From positions 186,001 to 250,000 of the forward strand of contig NC_064682.1 of assembly GCF_023278565.1 (NCBI RefSeq): a stretch of DNA of 64,000 nt. Reading direction: 5' to 3'. Made by a program: the position numbers and the translations under genes. Position 1 is the stretch's first letter. Each line of letters begins with the position of its first letter. Of this stretch, positions 49,709 to 59,900 are shown in pieces. The DNA is from Colletotrichum lupini. Lineage: Eukaryota > Ascomycota > Sordariomycetes > Glomerellales > Glomerellaceae. The notes beneath the pieces were generated by a model that saw only the letters and a program-made list of their open reading frames with translations, was not told the origin of the DNA and did no database searches.

Positions 49709-50870
49709 TTAACAGCCCCGTAAACTCCTCCACCAAGCACTGTTATGTATTATGCCGTCTTGGTCATCTCTTATTACTCCTTTCCATTTTTCTAGAAACC
49801 ATGGCATCGCTTCCCAGCTGCGGCCATCCCACGGCACACCGTTCCCACGCCCATGCATGGAGCCCATTACGGAGCCCCAGCATTGAATTCCTCCGCCCAG
49901 CATGTCGATACAGAGGTCGTCCTCGTCTATCTGCGGTGAGACCCCGGAAGCGAGTGCGATGACGTTGGAGCGGAAAGATGGCCAGGGGATCAAGTCGAAG
50001 CAAGGATGATGAGCCCGAGCACGCTGGATGAAAGTCGGCCTCAGATCCGGAGTGATCTTTTGAAGATTTGTGTCATTGTCGCTCGAGTTGTTGTCGTGTT
50101 CGCTCAGAGGACTATATGCAATGCTGTAGAATGGTGACTGCGCGTCCTCGTCCATCAGATACTCTGTCGTTATGCTGAGCTGAGCTGCTATCGCACGCAT
50201 TGCCGACGCGTATGAAATTGACCTTAGGTGAAGGACGCCTCTGGAGGGGCTGGGCCAAATTGGTTGGAGCCATTCAAGTGCCGGCTGCTCATTCGGTGCC
50301 GTAAGATGAGCCAGTATCCTGAGGCCGGCAATGACAACCTGCCTCATGTCGACACTGCCGCATCGCGCCTTCACAGTTGCGATCCACTCACGCGATGACA
50401 GCGACAAAGCGCTATCGTAAAGTACAGGGTCCATGGAGTATCCCATGGCTATCAATCCGTACTTGACAACGTCACGAAGTGTAAAGTTCTCCCTCACTAT
50501 GATGCCCCAGCCTTTCCTATTTTCAAGGGCTGAAAGGGATAGCAACGCCCGGTAAATATCCGAAGCTGTAATATTGCATGAAGCAGTATATGTGTCTGCC
50601 TTGCTATTCGATGGCTCGTCCACCGCATAGCGAGTAGGAGGGTAGGTTACAACCTCCTTGACGCAGTCTTCCGTTGGTTCTTGCGTTACCCACGCAGCGG
50701 CGACCATCTGCTCCAGATGCCGGACTTTGGTCTTCTGCCTCGCGCCTGGTTTTTCAGTAAGCAGAATACATCATATAAGGGTTCTTAGGTTGCATACGGT
50801 ATGCCCGCTGGGCGTCGGCGTTTTGGCGCTTCCGACGGTCCTTCGCATCAGGCATCTTTCTGCGCGGCAT
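49709..50870 (-). CDS. bZIP transcription factor with DUF3425 region
   Basis: Two exons, 50870-50798 and 50745-49709, joined by a 52-base intron with donor GTATGC in phase 1, give 369 residues. The short first exon plus the start of the second supplies the basic region DRRKRQNADAQRAYRARQKTK followed by a short leucine-zipper start VRHLEQMV. The C-terminal part (about residues 150-369) is a DUF3425 region (PF11905): FTLRDVVKYGLIAMG, LIPWPSFRSNVIAL, and the closing WDGRSWEAMPWFLEKWKGVI. Factors of this build are common local regulators of fungal secondary-metabolite clusters. It is the last of the co-directional genes leading from the NRPS, so a pathway-specific role is a reasonable inference. 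Without the upstream exon the protein would lack its DNA-binding part. Confidence 0.88.
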
Positions 50871-51268
50871 TTTGACGTGGTGGTCACAAACAGCTAAACC
50901 TGAACTACCGACTCCTTGTGGTCTGCAATTGATTCAACGTTCAAAGAAAAGGATCAAAGCGTATCTCGATAGATTGACGTATGCAGATCTACTTTCAGAA
51001 TGCTGTACAAGTGGTTTGACGGGGGGAGTTTGAGTGAGTCTGCGTCACGGACATTGAGCACAACCTAATCTCCGCAATGTCCGGATGCCAAGTCAGGTGT
51101 ATTCGAATGCCTCGAACGCGAAAGTTCAACACTTATCACGGAAACTTCAAACTAATATGCATAGTTCTGGAGCCTGAAGGTGCCAATTTTGATCTCTTTC
51201 TCAAAGGTAAGTAAATTGCTCGATTCTCGTCAATTTTGCTACGCAAGTCACAATCCCCTTCCAATCAA
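50871..51268. promoter_or_regulatory. Upstream region of the bZIP-DUF3425 gene
   Basis: These 398 bases lie between the NmrA-like stop and the bZIP start, both genes on the minus strand. No coding sequence or strong TATA box is seen. Confidence 0.4.
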
Positions 51269-52348
51269 CTACAACTTCCCCTTGCGGTTATCCTCGCCAA
51301 GCTTCAGAATGGATGCAAGGTTGTTTGCCTCAATGACTTCAAAAAGCTCCCCAAGACCAGCGAGGCGACGTTTCTCACTCTCTCTGCGGAAGAACTCCTC
51401 CGCCGTCTTGATTCTCTCTGGGTGAATCTCGTCCAAGAGCGCGTAGTCACGTTGAATGACGCCCTTGTTGCCCCCAGAGTTTGTCCACATTGTCCAGAAG
51501 CCCGAGAAGTTTTCTCTAACTGACATAGTCGCCGGGTCTGTGGGATCAGCGTTGTAACCCGCAGGTTGGCTGGAGATTGGGAAATTGTCGAAATAGACGT
51601 CCATGGGGGTGTCAATGTACTGAGCTGGCTTTCCCGTGACCTTTTCAAACGCTTTTGCTAGGTCCTCGTAGTGAATATGGTCAATGGACACCTCCAGATC
51701 CATCCCATCAGATCTTTCGGGGTGGTCGAAGAGCCAACGGGCGTAGTATTCGCAATCATCGAGGGCAACGTGGGGAACTGCGCCTGCACCAAGAGGTACT
51801 CTCCATGTGACAATCCCATTCTCGACCCGTGGCGTCATGATCGTCTTGGAAGAGATTGTCATCTCAATGTAGGGGCCGGTAGTAAAGATGGCGACACCCA
51901 TGTTATTGCCCTTTCTCTGCTGTAGCATCCACTCGGCCAGGCGTCCCTTGCCGTCGTAGTGTCCGCACCGAAAGTTTGGGTTATAGCCACTCTTCTTATA
52001 AACGTAGTCGAGATTTCCAAAGACGAAGAATTTGATCCCGAGCTCCACCGCCAGCTCGTAACAGCGGATCGTCCAGTAGGTCTCTGCCTTCTCGCCGCAG
52101 TTGAAGCCATCGATGTTGATGAAAGCACCCCAGCATCCGGCGAATCCCTTGCGTAGGTCATCTTCGTTGGCGAAAGTTCCCTCAATGAACTCAACATCTC
52201 CGAGTTTCAAGAGTTCTTTCGCCCTCACAGAGCTGGAGTCACGCGTCAATACGCGCAGACTGTAGCCTCCATCCTTGGCAAGACCTCGACAGACGGGGAG
52301 ACCTTGGGCACCAGTGGCACCAATGACGAAGATACGGCGGTTTGCCAT
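51269..52348 (-). CDS. NmrA-like family NAD(P)-binding protein
   Basis: A single exon of 359 residues. The N-terminus RRIFVIGATGAQGLPVCRGL has the NmrA/isoflavone-reductase dinucleotide motif GATGxxG (residues 10-16). LRVLTRDSSSVRAKEL provides the Arg that usually contacts NADP phosphate. GDVEFIEGTFANEDDL, FVFGNLDYVYKKSGYNP and HYDGKGRLAEWMLQQ are typical of the family, including the Lys of the region equivalent to the atypical-SDR active site. The C-terminal third (from KAFEKVTGKPAQYIDTPMDVY) also matches. Relatives are either redox-sensing regulators or reductases in secondary metabolism. Placement between the bZIP factor and the O-methyltransferase makes a role in the NRPS pathway plausible but unproven. 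Confidence 0.92.
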   Translation of the reverse strand: MANRRIFVIGATGAQGLPVCRGLAKDGGYSLRVLTRDSSSVRAKELLKLGDVEFIEGTFANEDDLRKGFAGCWGAFINIDGFNCGEKAETYWTIRCYELAVELGIKFFVFGNLDYVYKKSGYNPNFRCGHYDGKGRLAEWMLQQRKGNNMGVAIFTTGPYIEMTISSKTIMTPRVENGIVTWRVPLGAGAVPHVALDDCEYYARWLFDHPERSDGMDLEVSIDHIHYEDLAKAFEKVTGKPAQYIDTPMDVYFDNFPISSQPAGYNADPTDPATMSVRENFSGFWTMWTNSGGNKGVIQRDYALLDEIHPERIKTAEEFFRRESEKRRLAGLGELFEVIEANNLASILKLGEDNRKGKL

Positions 52349-53206
52349 ATTGGTGAGATATATAAGTGATTTGAGAATTATGAGTTGCGCTTACTATAGT
52401 GATCCTTGTCAATTACCGCAAATGCACGCTGCTCTTCTCACTGCAAGGTGCCGGGGGCATTTTCTTATAATCTCTCTTACAAGCGATACTTGATACTTCC
52501 TCGCTTCCTCCCGTCGGATCCCCTACGTAATTTTACCTGTAGTTTATAAGCAACGTGAAGTCAGAAGACCAGCCTAGACTTGCTCTCACTGATTAGTTAT
52601 TCAATCAACATTAGGTGATTAGTGATCCCTTCGACCACCAATGAAGACGGTGTTTTGGAAACATGACCAGACAGCAAACAAAGCACGGGCCCAAATGCTT
52701 CAAAGACACTTACAGCCTTCTTCCAGAGCTACTGTCAGGATGAGAAATACAATTAAGGCTGCATATTTTTCTGCTCCAATATCCTTGCCAAAGCTGGTAC
52801 GCTCCATCAATTGTATGTGCGCTGCCATTCCACGATCCTTGGTGATGGAAGCAACTAACGAGGCTCGCTGTCAAAGGGAGCAGAAACATCCAAAGTACCC
52901 TGTTTTCCTTTCTGCCAAGTGATTGTCTTGAGAAGGGCGCCAGACACGTGATGTCCAAATGCTTGATCAGTAATCGGATCTCACAATGGCTTGGCAGGTA
53001 GTGGCTATAATCTTTGGCTGACCAATCTTCGAAGACTAAGTCATCGATCCTCTTTAGAAAGTTGGATTAGGCCCCCGGCTTCACACGCGCTTCAATGGCT
53101 TAAGCTTTCACCGCGGAGAGATTTGATAAGACTAGTCTCAAAAGCAAAGTACTTTAAGTAACGAATCGACGCAGGCCTCATGTTCAAAGCAGGTAACCAC
53201 CTCAGT
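52349..53206. other. Intergenic within the putative cluster
   Basis: These 858 bases lie between the NmrA-like start and the O-methyltransferase stop. Short frames at 52641-52958 on both strands have no family motif. The part next to 52349 is the NmrA-like gene promoter. Confidence 0.45.
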
Positions 53207-54610
53207 TCAAGATCTCTTGAAGCACTCAATAATGCCATGCGGGTTGCCCGGTGATGTCCAAAACTCGACTCTTCCCAGCCCGGCCTTGGCGAGAACATCT
53301 TTCCACACCTGTCTCGGCCGTTCCTTACCGCCGACACTCAGCATCAAAAGATCAATGGCTGCCGTATGAGCCGAGGGCGGGTTCGGCGTGACTTGCTCCG
53401 CGATCAACAGACGACTATCCTGCGCCATGGCGCTTGCGATACAGGCCAGGATCTCCACCACCAAGTCATCACTGTAATCATGAAGACAATAACGAATATA
53501 GTACACAAGTGCGCCTGGTTCATATTAGCCATCGTTCTGGAGAAGTGGGAGAGTACCGGCAAACCTTTGACTGGCTGTTCCTTGTGAAAATCAATTGCCA
53601 TCAACTTCGTTCCTAGTGAGGCAATAGAATCTTGAGATTGGGCGACCTCGCCGATGACTGTGTCAAGATCTTGGAGAACGCATCGATCGAATGGTATATC
53701 ATAGTCGTCGCAGATAATCCTCATGGCATGACCGCTACCGCCTCCAACATCAACAAAAAGGGGCCTGTCAGCTGGTCCTGAGTGCGCGGCATCTGAGATC
53801 CAGGAGAAGTCGTAGACGCCACAGGCCGGAAGAAGCATTCCCATTGCCTTCATTGAACGCAAAAAAATCCTCTTGTCATCAGGATTCTGGAGAGAGACCT
53901 CCCAAACGTTCTTCTCTGGCTGGCCGTACGCAAAGGTGTATGGAACGTGTGTTCGGCCTCGTGGTTCTTGGAGCCCGTAGGCATGGAAGTACTTCTCGAA
54001 CTGGGCGTATGAAACCATGCCATGTACGAAGCTTACAGGTCAGCCTTTCGTAAGAAGACTCGTGGATTGCCGTAATCAAGCACTTACACGATTCTGGTGA
54101 GATCCCCGTCCGGGTTGTCATTGATGAACATTTTGGACTTTTCAGTATGGGCCACAGCATCCTCACCGACTTGCTTCAGGATGCCAGTGGAGTTCAACAT
54201 CCACGCGAGGCGAACTAGAACGGGAAAGTCGACAATGAGTCCTTCATCTTGAAACCGAGGGGTATGGTGGTAATCTTACCGAGCAGCTGCAGCTCACATC
54301 CAACAATATTAGCCAACTCCTTGTATGAAATTGAACCCTGTACTGGGATCTTTTGGAAGACCCCCCAGGCATTGAAGAGCTGCTTTGCAGTCATCTCGCC
54401 GACCTTGATGCAATCATTCATAGCCCTCTCCCGTGGAGTGTCCTCGAGCTTGTCGATGATGGCTTGTGCTCTTTGGATAATACTAGACTTGAAGTTGCGA
54501 TCGCTCTTGGGATTCAAGACGTTGGCTGTGTCATACGCATCCACTTCATTGAGCAGATCCACCGCGAGCTTTCTGAGCTCCAAAGAGGCTTCGGCCGCGA
54601 TTGCCTCCAT
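53207..54610 (-). CDS. SAM-dependent O-methyltransferase
   Basis: Four exons, 54610-54280, 54214-54088, 54031-53565 and 53514-53207, give 410 residues. Three short introns (65, 56 and 50 bases) all keep frame. The first real ATG is at 54610. The N-terminal dimerisation/winged-helix part contains GSISYKELANIVGCELQLLVRLAWML. It is followed by PLFVDVGGGSGHAMR, the SAM-binding glycine motif (residues ~246-253), then LQDLDTVI and LMAIDFHKEQPVKG. After the last intron comes YYIRYCLHDYSDDLVVEIL, in which His ~320 is the expected general base of plant/fungal class I O-methyltransferases, and RLLIAEQVTP. Likely methylates a hydroxyl on the peptide product or a precursor; substrate inferred only from cluster context. 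Confidence 0.93.
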
Positions 54611-55540
54611 ATTCACGAAGTAGTCTGACGGCCGATCGGGGACTTTGTTTTACTACTTTTCGAGGATGATGAGACGAAAGTTACGCGAGAAACAAGTCAC
54701 ATACTCGGGACCCGCCATTTTATACCGGGGAAGAGTCGACAGCTTGGTGTTGGTGGAATTGACAAGCAAACACCTCGACCCAACTGTCTTTCGTTGGAAC
54801 AGGGATGCCGATTAGGCGCGACAAACAAATAGTAGCAAACTGCATAATATCGCTGCAGACAATGCCAAACTGGAAGGGGTGGTCACTGGCAACCTGGTAA
54901 CCGTTGCTTGTATTCATCGAGAGGAAGGCGAGCACATCGTGGGCTCGCTGGGGACGAGACTCCATGTAAACCAACTCCCTTTGGAGGCGATCGTGATATG
55001 GCCAAGTACTTATTCACAAGTGTCACCTCGCTATGAGAAGACAAGAGCAGATACGCCCTTCAACACAGTTGTCCTACTCTGCAACCGCCAATTCAAATCA
55101 TCAATGTTAATCTCCATGTCACTGACATCTCTCCCAATACATGGGTAGCGCATTCTGGTGGGCGCTCGTCTGCATGCATTAGCATGGGAGTAAGGCTGTT
55201 AAAATCCCCAAGCTTCAATGTCAACGAAAGTCTTTGGAGGCAAACATACATGGATCTTTCTTCGGCAGTCGAGACCTACACCAGTATGAACCGGACTCGC
55301 CGCTCATTAACCAATGAGCTCCTCGCGCGGGTATTTCGACCTCGCTAAGCGTTGACATCTTCCCCAGCGAGACTCATCGGATGCCGGCATCGATCCGAGG
55401 CCCCGGAGCGCCAGAGACCTGGTGATATGACCAACCATCAAGAAAAGCCACTATCAAATGAGAGCAGGAAATGAGACAAAAGCCTGCTGGAAAGCAAACA
55501 TTGGCATCCTGAGTTATCATATTGCTGATATGTAAACAGC
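54611..55540. other. Intergenic within the putative cluster
   Basis: These 930 bases lie between the O-methyltransferase start and the ureohydrolase-like stop. Apart from the TATA box of the methyltransferase gene, I see no supported feature. Short frames at 54720-55148 overlap on both strands. Confidence 0.45.
54718..54724 (-). promoter_or_regulatory. TATA box of the O-methyltransferase gene
   Basis: TATAAAA on the minus strand, about 110 bases before the ATG at 54610. Strong consensus at a plausible distance. Confidence 0.5.
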
Positions 55541-56452
55541 TCACGGCTTAGCTAGCACACCAGACTTGACCAACGACTGCAAAAACACCTTAATCGCCTC
55601 AACCGCAACCGCCGCAAGATTCTCAGCCCCCTCATACGACGGGTCAAACGAAGCCACTGTAAGAGACATCGGCTCAGTCGTCTCCGAGATCCCCTCAAAG
55701 CACCCAATAATATCCTCCCTCAACAAGCCCCCCGGCGCAGCAAACCGGTTCGCGTGCCCGATGGACGTATCCAAAGAATCAACATCAAAATGAACCATCG
55801 TAGCACCAAGCTTCTTCCGCCGCAGCACCACCCCAAGCTCGGCACCGAAATCAACCTTCCTCTCGGTGCTGCCCCAGACGACATCGAACCCTGCCTCTTC
55901 CACCCTGGCCCGCTCCAAGTCATTCACGTCCCTCATACCAACATGCACCAACCGCTCCAAATCCATCGCCTCGTGTCCCGGGACCGTCCGCAATAGACCC
56001 TTCCAGCACTGCCCCGCGAGCATGGCAATCGGCATCGAATCAAAGTACCCGCTCATAACGGTGTCGGGTGTATTAAAATCATCGTGCGCGTCAAACCACA
56101 CACACCCCAGCCCCTCATCTCCAGACGCTCGCGACGCGTGAAGCCCCGCCGCGACGCCCACCGCGGAACTACAGTTCCCGGCGAGGATGATCGGGAACGA
56201 ACCCCTGCGGCGTTCTTGCGCTACTAGATTCGCGGTTCGTCTGATGGCCTCGAAGCTGCGTCCGATTTCACCTTCGTGGTCGTCGACCGGCTCGACTTGG
56301 ACTTCGTGGACGGGGAGGCCGAGGGAGCGGAGTGTGGAGTCGAGACCGGAGGTTTTGAGGAATGCTGGGCCGGCGCCGGGGCCTTTGTTGAGGAGGCCGA
56401 CATGGTAAGGGGAGAGGATGAGGGAGAGGGATTTGAGAGGGAGTTTGGACAT
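55541..56452 (-). CDS. Arginase/agmatinase-superfamily (ureohydrolase-like) protein
   Basis: A single exon of 303 residues, normal for arginase-fold enzymes. Family members hydrolyse guanidino groups to urea and an amine (arginine, agmatine, guanidinobutyrate) using two Mn ions. Visible metal motifs are VWFDAHDDFNTPD (residues ~118-130, the DAHxD motif) and VHFDVDSLDTS (~220-230, the DxDxxD motif). The first motif, normally GGDH, reads LAGNCSSAVG (residues 90-99), so the usual His ligand is Cys here. The C-terminus has SLTVASFDPSYEG. It lies 479 bases downstream of the NRPS stop, in the same direction. By context it may trim a guanidino building block or product, but a changed metal site means activity or substrate may differ from classical arginases. 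Confidence 0.85.
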   Translation of the reverse strand: MSKLPLKSLSLILSPYHVGLLNKGPGAGPAFLKTSGLDSTLRSLGLPVHEVQVEPVDDHEGEIGRSFEAIRRTANLVAQERRRGSFPIILAGNCSSAVGVAAGLHASRASGDEGLGCVWFDAHDDFNTPDTVMSGYFDSMPIAMLAGQCWKGLLRTVPGHEAMDLERLVHVGMRDVNDLERARVEEAGFDVVWGSTERKVDFGAELGVVLRRKKLGATMVHFDVDSLDTSIGHANRFAAPGGLLREDIIGCFEGISETTEPMSLTVASFDPSYEGAENLAAVAVEAIKVFLQSLVKSGVLAKP

Positions 56453-56931
56453 TATGAATGACTTGTGAATGTTACTTGAAATGAAGAAGAGTAATCCAAC
56501 TGATGGTTACATTGAAAGGTAAACGTGGTCGTATAAGAGGTCGTTCACGGAGTACTGCGTTCATTCTTTCAATGATGTGGAGATCGGGAGTCAATGTGTC
56601 AACCAAAGGGCGCGATGACGCGCCCGTCAAATTGCTGACCAGGAGCGAGAAACCTATTGGTTCATTCTAGGTTGTAGGAGGGAACAGATGACCGACTTCA
56701 CGATTGGCGGAGTCGAGCAGTGAATAAGGCTGTAGCTCGAGGCTCATTGTAACAAACATTACTAAGTAGATTGCATTTCTTGGATATCTTGCAACAATCT
56801 GCTCGCTAAAAACAAAGGAAACCTCCGAGGTATACTACTCTAGCCTCTCAAGGCGTTAACCTCTCCGCCCGCGACGTCCCGGCCATGCTATTCGAGCGCG
56901 AACAACACTTTTCGTACACTCACATGCCCAC
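56453..56931. promoter_or_regulatory. Upstream region of the ureohydrolase-like gene
   Basis: These 479 bases lie between the NRPS stop and the ureohydrolase-like start, both minus strand. They hold the NRPS 3' end and the promoter of the downstream gene; no coding sequence is seen. Confidence 0.45.
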
Positions 56932-59900
56932 TCAATGATGTCCAGAAGACTTGGACCCGGCGACACTCACAGGACTCACGAGGCTGATCCTGCTCAGTAC
57001 ACTCCCCGCCTTTCTCCGTATCCTGCTCTCCCGGACCGGAGTCGGGGCAGTCGACACACTCAAAGGACTAACTACATCGCCGTCTTCATTCTCATTCTCC
57101 GCAACCTCGCGATTCTCATCACCCTCCTCGTCCGTTCGACTGCTACCAGTCGTCATGCTCTCCATGCTGCTCCCGTCATGCTGAACCGCAAGGCTCAGCC
57201 TCGGCCTCCTCGGGCCCTCCAGCTCAACAGCCGACGCTGGTCTCCCCGTGCGAGTGCTGCCTACACCGCTGACGGCACCCTCGGCGATAGAGTCCATAGG
57301 CGGTAGTGGCTGTGCGGCCGGGCCGCGATAAGCGTCCACCGAGCTAGACGAGCTGGCACTCGTGCTGCTCAACCCGCTCTGGTGAGACGCTTTTTCACGA
57401 ATCACCGTTGTGCTAAGTCGCTTCAGCCCGCGACTCCATGCCGGGTGGGACTTTGGCGAGAGGACGTCGGCAATGGTCCTTCTCTTGGCGTCGCGCATCT
57501 TGCGGGCCACAAGCTCGAATTGCTCCGCCATTGTAGGGTGCGCCATGATTTCTTCCATCGAGATTGACAGGTTGTGAGTCCCGGGAAGACCTGATTTGGG
57601 CAGCTCCTGGGTGAGAGACTCGGCGAGTTGGGATGCGGGCATCATGCTACCCCAAAGATCGTAGAACGCCGCGTTGGGAAGCTGTGTTTCGGGAACACCG
57701 AGTGACCTAGGATCTAGCACCTTTGTCCAAATTTCTGAGATGCTGAGCTGCACGGCTTTGCGGTGGTCTTCAGACATGCTGGAGCCTGCATTGGTCGGCT
57801 TCGTCTCCATGTCCAGCTGAGGCAAGGGAATTTGGGGCGGAACGGCACAGTAGTCGATCGAGGAGGGGATGAGCGGGTGAAGCATAGAAACCGAGGTGAG
57901 AAGCTCGATGCTAGAGCAGAGTGATTTTAGCGTCTCATTGGCAAACAAACTCGGGATGCGGTTCTCGCAGAAGGTGATGGAGATGTCGCCGCTGTTTGCA
58001 TCTTCTTGCGTGGAAATGACGTGAAGATCGTACACGTCCCTGCTGATGGGTTCCTGAACGCTGAACTTGCACTTGATGGTACCGAGGTTGAAGACTGCTG
58101 CCTCCTTGGCGGCATCCTGATGGCGGTGCTCGACGACTGTGCTGAAGCGCGTCCAGTACGGGAGCTTGGTGCACTTCTCGACGATCTCGAGCCAGCCCAT
58201 GTTCTCGAACGGAATGCTCATAACACGTTGGCCGTGAACATACTTGAGGAGCTCGAGGGGGCTGCTCAGAGTCTCTGCAAATCGGACGCGGACTGGAATG
58301 GCGTTTGATACTGGGCCAAGGGTGCCAGAAACATCGGATCCATCCGACAGTCTAAGGTGTCTTCCCTCGACAATCTCACCAAAGAGAACGTCGCCTGAGC
58401 CGGAAAGGTTAGCTAGGACCATGGCCCAAGCTGACTTGACAATAGTGTCAAATGAGATGCCCAAGTTGGCCAAGGACATAACCGAGACCTTCTGAGTGAT
58501 CGTCTTGACGTTCGTGCTCATTGGCGGTGGCCTGCTGTGGGCAACAACCTGAGTCATCTTGGCGCCATCCAGCATGGAAGACCAGTGATCTTGTGCACCA
58601 GTAGCATGAGCCAATTGAGCAGAGCGCACAAAGTCAAAGTAGGTCGCCCTCCGTGGCGGACAGGACGGCGCAATGTAAATGCTCTTCAAGTGCTGCAGCA
58701 AAAGCGAGATGGAAGCGTCGTCGTACTGCGCTCCAGAAAGTCGCAAGACAAGATTGGACTGCTTTCCAGCATCGACGAAGAAGAACTTGGTCATGGGAAC
58801 TTCCAAGTTGAATGAGCCAGTCTGATCCCTCTTGATCAACTTCTCCGTCATCGCCGATACCCTCCATGTCGGGACTTCGATCCTTTTGAACTCTGGGACG
58901 AAAGACTTAAAGGCAACTTGGTAGACCCGCCTCTCGTGGGAGACAAATGCGGTCCGGAGGATTGGGTGGATCTTTGCGAGACAGATGCAGACGGCCTCCA
59001 GCTTCTTCGTCTGCATTGCACCGGTGAAGCTGAAGGTGAAGTAAGTGAGGCTTGAGCTCCCTTTGAGTAGGCCGGTCTCGAGAAACTTGAGTTGAGTAGC
59101 AGAGGCTTCTGCGACATCGTTAATGGCGTCTCGTTCGACATTGAGCTTCGGAGCAATCACATCGTTGATGAACTGCTCCTCGAAAAGGATCTCCGAGGAG
59201 GATCCCAGGGATGGAACAGCATTGCGTTCCGGTTCCGCAGTCTCGAGAGCGTAGTCTGAGCTCAGTGTTACGCCTTGGCAAAGCTCTGTGAGAGTGGCGC
59301 CACGCAGGACATCCGGCAGAGCAATGATGAGTCCCTGTTTGCGGCATGCGACTACCAGTTGGCCTGCGAGAAAGCTCTGGCCGCCCAGCATAGGGAAGCT
59401 CTGATTGCCTCGAATGCCTGAAGCCTCTACTCCCAGGAGATTCGCCCAGGTCGATCTCATGCGCTCCTCAACCTGGGTCAGCGGAAGAGGCTTGATGCCC
59501 ACCACGCGGACTTCATCGGGCGATGTGACCGAGGAGAGAGCCTGTAACTGTTCTTGCGACAGCCAACCGACCATCTTCTGGAGCTTGCGACGGTTGACCT
59601 TCAATGACGGTGTGACGGGAAGGTGTCTAACAGGAACAAAAATGGTTGGCATCATGTGTGAGGGCAGACTAGTTCCCAACGAGGACTCAATGAGCTTCTT
59701 CGCAATATAGGTGCGCTCCTTGGTGGTGATTGTAATCCTCGTAAGGTCCTCCGATCCTTCAAATAACTTCTCTCCAAGCTCGACAAAAGCGGCAAGGGAC
59801 GGTTGCGCATCGCGGCTGATGATGGATTCAACGGCGAGATCCACGCCTTGGCCGAGACATCGGCGGAGCTTCTGCTCGACTTCAGCAACTGGAATGACTT

